Shown here one piece after another: positions 19,961 to 20,968 of a DNA stretch of 20,968 nt; positions within the stretch are counted from its first letter, which is position 1, and the number at the start of each line of letters is the position of its first letter. Below the pieces are notes generated by a model. The model did not search any database. It was not told the DNA's origin and worked only from the letters and a program-made list of their open reading frames with translations. Origin of the DNA: an uncultured Oscillospiraceae bacterium (GTDB lineage: Bacteria > Bacillota > Clostridia > Oscillospirales > Ruminococcaceae); assembly GCA_900547455.1 (NCBI GenBank), contig URGV01000034.1:1-20968 (forward strand), read 5' to 3'. Made by a program: the position numbers and the translations under genes.

Positions 19961-20968
19961 CGTCTGCAGGTTCTCGTCGTCGGTCTGCATCGACAGGTAG
20001 GCCACGCCGCGTTTCTGCGCCGCCTTCGCCTGCAGCATGAGGAACACGAAGCCCAGCACGCCGGCCAGAAGCGACGCCGCCAGAATGGCCAGCTTCGCCG
20101 TGGCGATGTGCATCTCGTCGGTGAACGCGAGGTTCGCCACGAAGATGGCCATCGTGAAGCCCACGCCGCCCAGGATGCTGGCACCCAGCATGTGGAACCA
20201 GTTCACGTTCTCGGGCAGCGAGGCCAGCTTGCTCTTCACAATGGCGAAGCTCATGAGCATGATGCCCAACGGCTTGCCCAGCAGCAGGCCCAGCATGACG
20301 CCGTACAGCACGGGGTCGGTGAGCATGGCGCCGATGTCCATGCCGGTGAAGCTGACGTCCGCGTTCGTGAGCGCGAACAGCGGCAGGATGCCGAAGTACA
20401 CCCACGGGTACAGGCGGTGCTCGAGGCGCGTCGCGGGCGGCACCACCTGACGCGCCACGCGGCTGAGGTCCTGTACGGTTTCGATGTACGCGCCCTGCGC
20501 GATGACGGGCGTTTCAGGCTCGAACGCGTCGCGCGCCTGGCGCACCTTATTGCCCGACCAGGTGATAAAGCCCTTGAGGTTCACGCGCGAACCCGACGGA
20601 ATGACGAACGCCAGCAGCACGCCGGCGATGGTGGAGTGCACGCCCGACATGAACACGCAGTACCACAGCACCGCACCCACCAGCAGATACGGGATGAGCG
20701 AGTAGATGTGGTTGCGGTTCATGAGCACGAGCACCACCAGCACGACGGCCGCCGCACCCAGCCAGAAGATCGACGGGCTGTGGCCGTAGAAGATGGCGAT
20801 GACCAAGATGGCGATGATGTCGTCGGCCACGGCCAACGTGCTGAGGAACACGCGCACGCCGCTCGGCACGCGGTTGCCCAGCAGGGCCAGAATGCCCAGC
20901 GCGAACGCGATGTCGGTGGCGGTGGGAACGCCCCACCCCTGCGCCGTCTCGGGGTTCGCGGCGTTGAA
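19937..20968 (-). CDS. nhaA: NhaA-type Na+/H+ antiporter, partial at both ends
   Basis: Inner-membrane sodium/proton antiporter. It enters from beyond the window end (FNAANPETAQGWG) and shows the sodium-binding pair in LAVADDIIAILVIAIFYG (Asp-Asp codons at 20819-20824), the RLEHRLYPWVYFGILPLFALTNADV helix, and the GKPLGIMLMS segment with the TM X lysine (Lys300 in E. coli). About nine of twelve membrane helices are present, finishing at LAGVLGFVFLMLQA. The helix order is intact, so it was a functional gene. Its frame does not stop at the junction but runs on as antisense of the PPTase and lipoprotein to 19319, giving a nonsense tail of about 200 residues. Codon style and sequence look actinobacterial (Coriobacteriia-like), unlike the rest of the window. 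Confidence 0.88.

Overview
The window looks like chromosome from a spore-forming member of the Clostridia (Firmicutes), most likely a moderately GC-rich Oscillospirales/Ruminococcaceae-type gut anaerobe. The main support is an intact sporulation sigma factor G, together with strong SigA promoters of the TTGnnn-17-TATAAT type, AGGAGG ribosome-binding sites, two radical-SAM enzymes and a PASTA/kinase-type membrane protein. No rRNA, tRNA, integrase, transposase or CRISPR array was seen. The last ~1 kb (about 19.94-20.97 kb) is different: it encodes an actinobacterial-looking NhaA antiporter with a GC-rich codon style, joined tail-to-tail to a truncated phosphopantetheinyl transferase. I read this as a chimeric junction (assembly artefact, or less likely a recombination scar).

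Layout. 1-177: repeat-rich DNA that begins inside a palindrome. 178-1244 (minus): XRE regulator plus ImmA/IrrE metallopeptidase. 1371-2849 (minus): three-gene operon of an unrecognised 147-aa protein and two GNAT acetyltransferases. 3020-3846 (plus): trmO-VOC pair with overlapping ATGA. 3847-4311: chain of hairpins, no gene. 4312-6355 (minus): sigG, terminator, then pfkA with its own promoter. 6453-7186: an AT-rich island bounded by two perfect bidirectional terminators, holding a ribbon-helix-helix gene and a divergent 112-aa gene whose consensus promoter contains a palindrome. 7199-8116 (minus): radical SAM protein. 8282-9899: MerR regulator divergent from a YitT-family membrane protein, with a 19-bp-spacer promoter. 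9900-10410: second repeat-rich gap. 10395-11663 (minus): DUF1015 protein. 12034-13785 (minus): B12-type radical SAM protein with a DUF4080-like C-terminus. 13970-16821 (plus): Ppx/GppA-like protein lacking its glycine-rich loop, then a PASTA pseudokinase. 16890-17441: P-loop kinase-like protein. 17627-18463: TIM-barrel sugar isomerase/epimerase-like protein. 18607-19377: lipoprotein. 19382 onward: Sfp-type phosphopantetheinyl transferase, cut by the junction.

Most genes are housekeeping or small independent units with their own promoter and terminator. The regulatory logic visible in DNA is good at three places: the MerR/YitT divergent promoter, the RHH island with a palindrome in the promoter spacer, and sigG with a SigF/SigG-like upstream promoter. 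The best leads for something undescribed are the adjacent catalytically degraded pair (Ppx/GppA-like protein and PASTA pseudokinase), the AT-rich RHH island, and a dispersed family of stem-loops whose arms change compensatorily while a short loop motif (RCRAAGCG) stays fixed.
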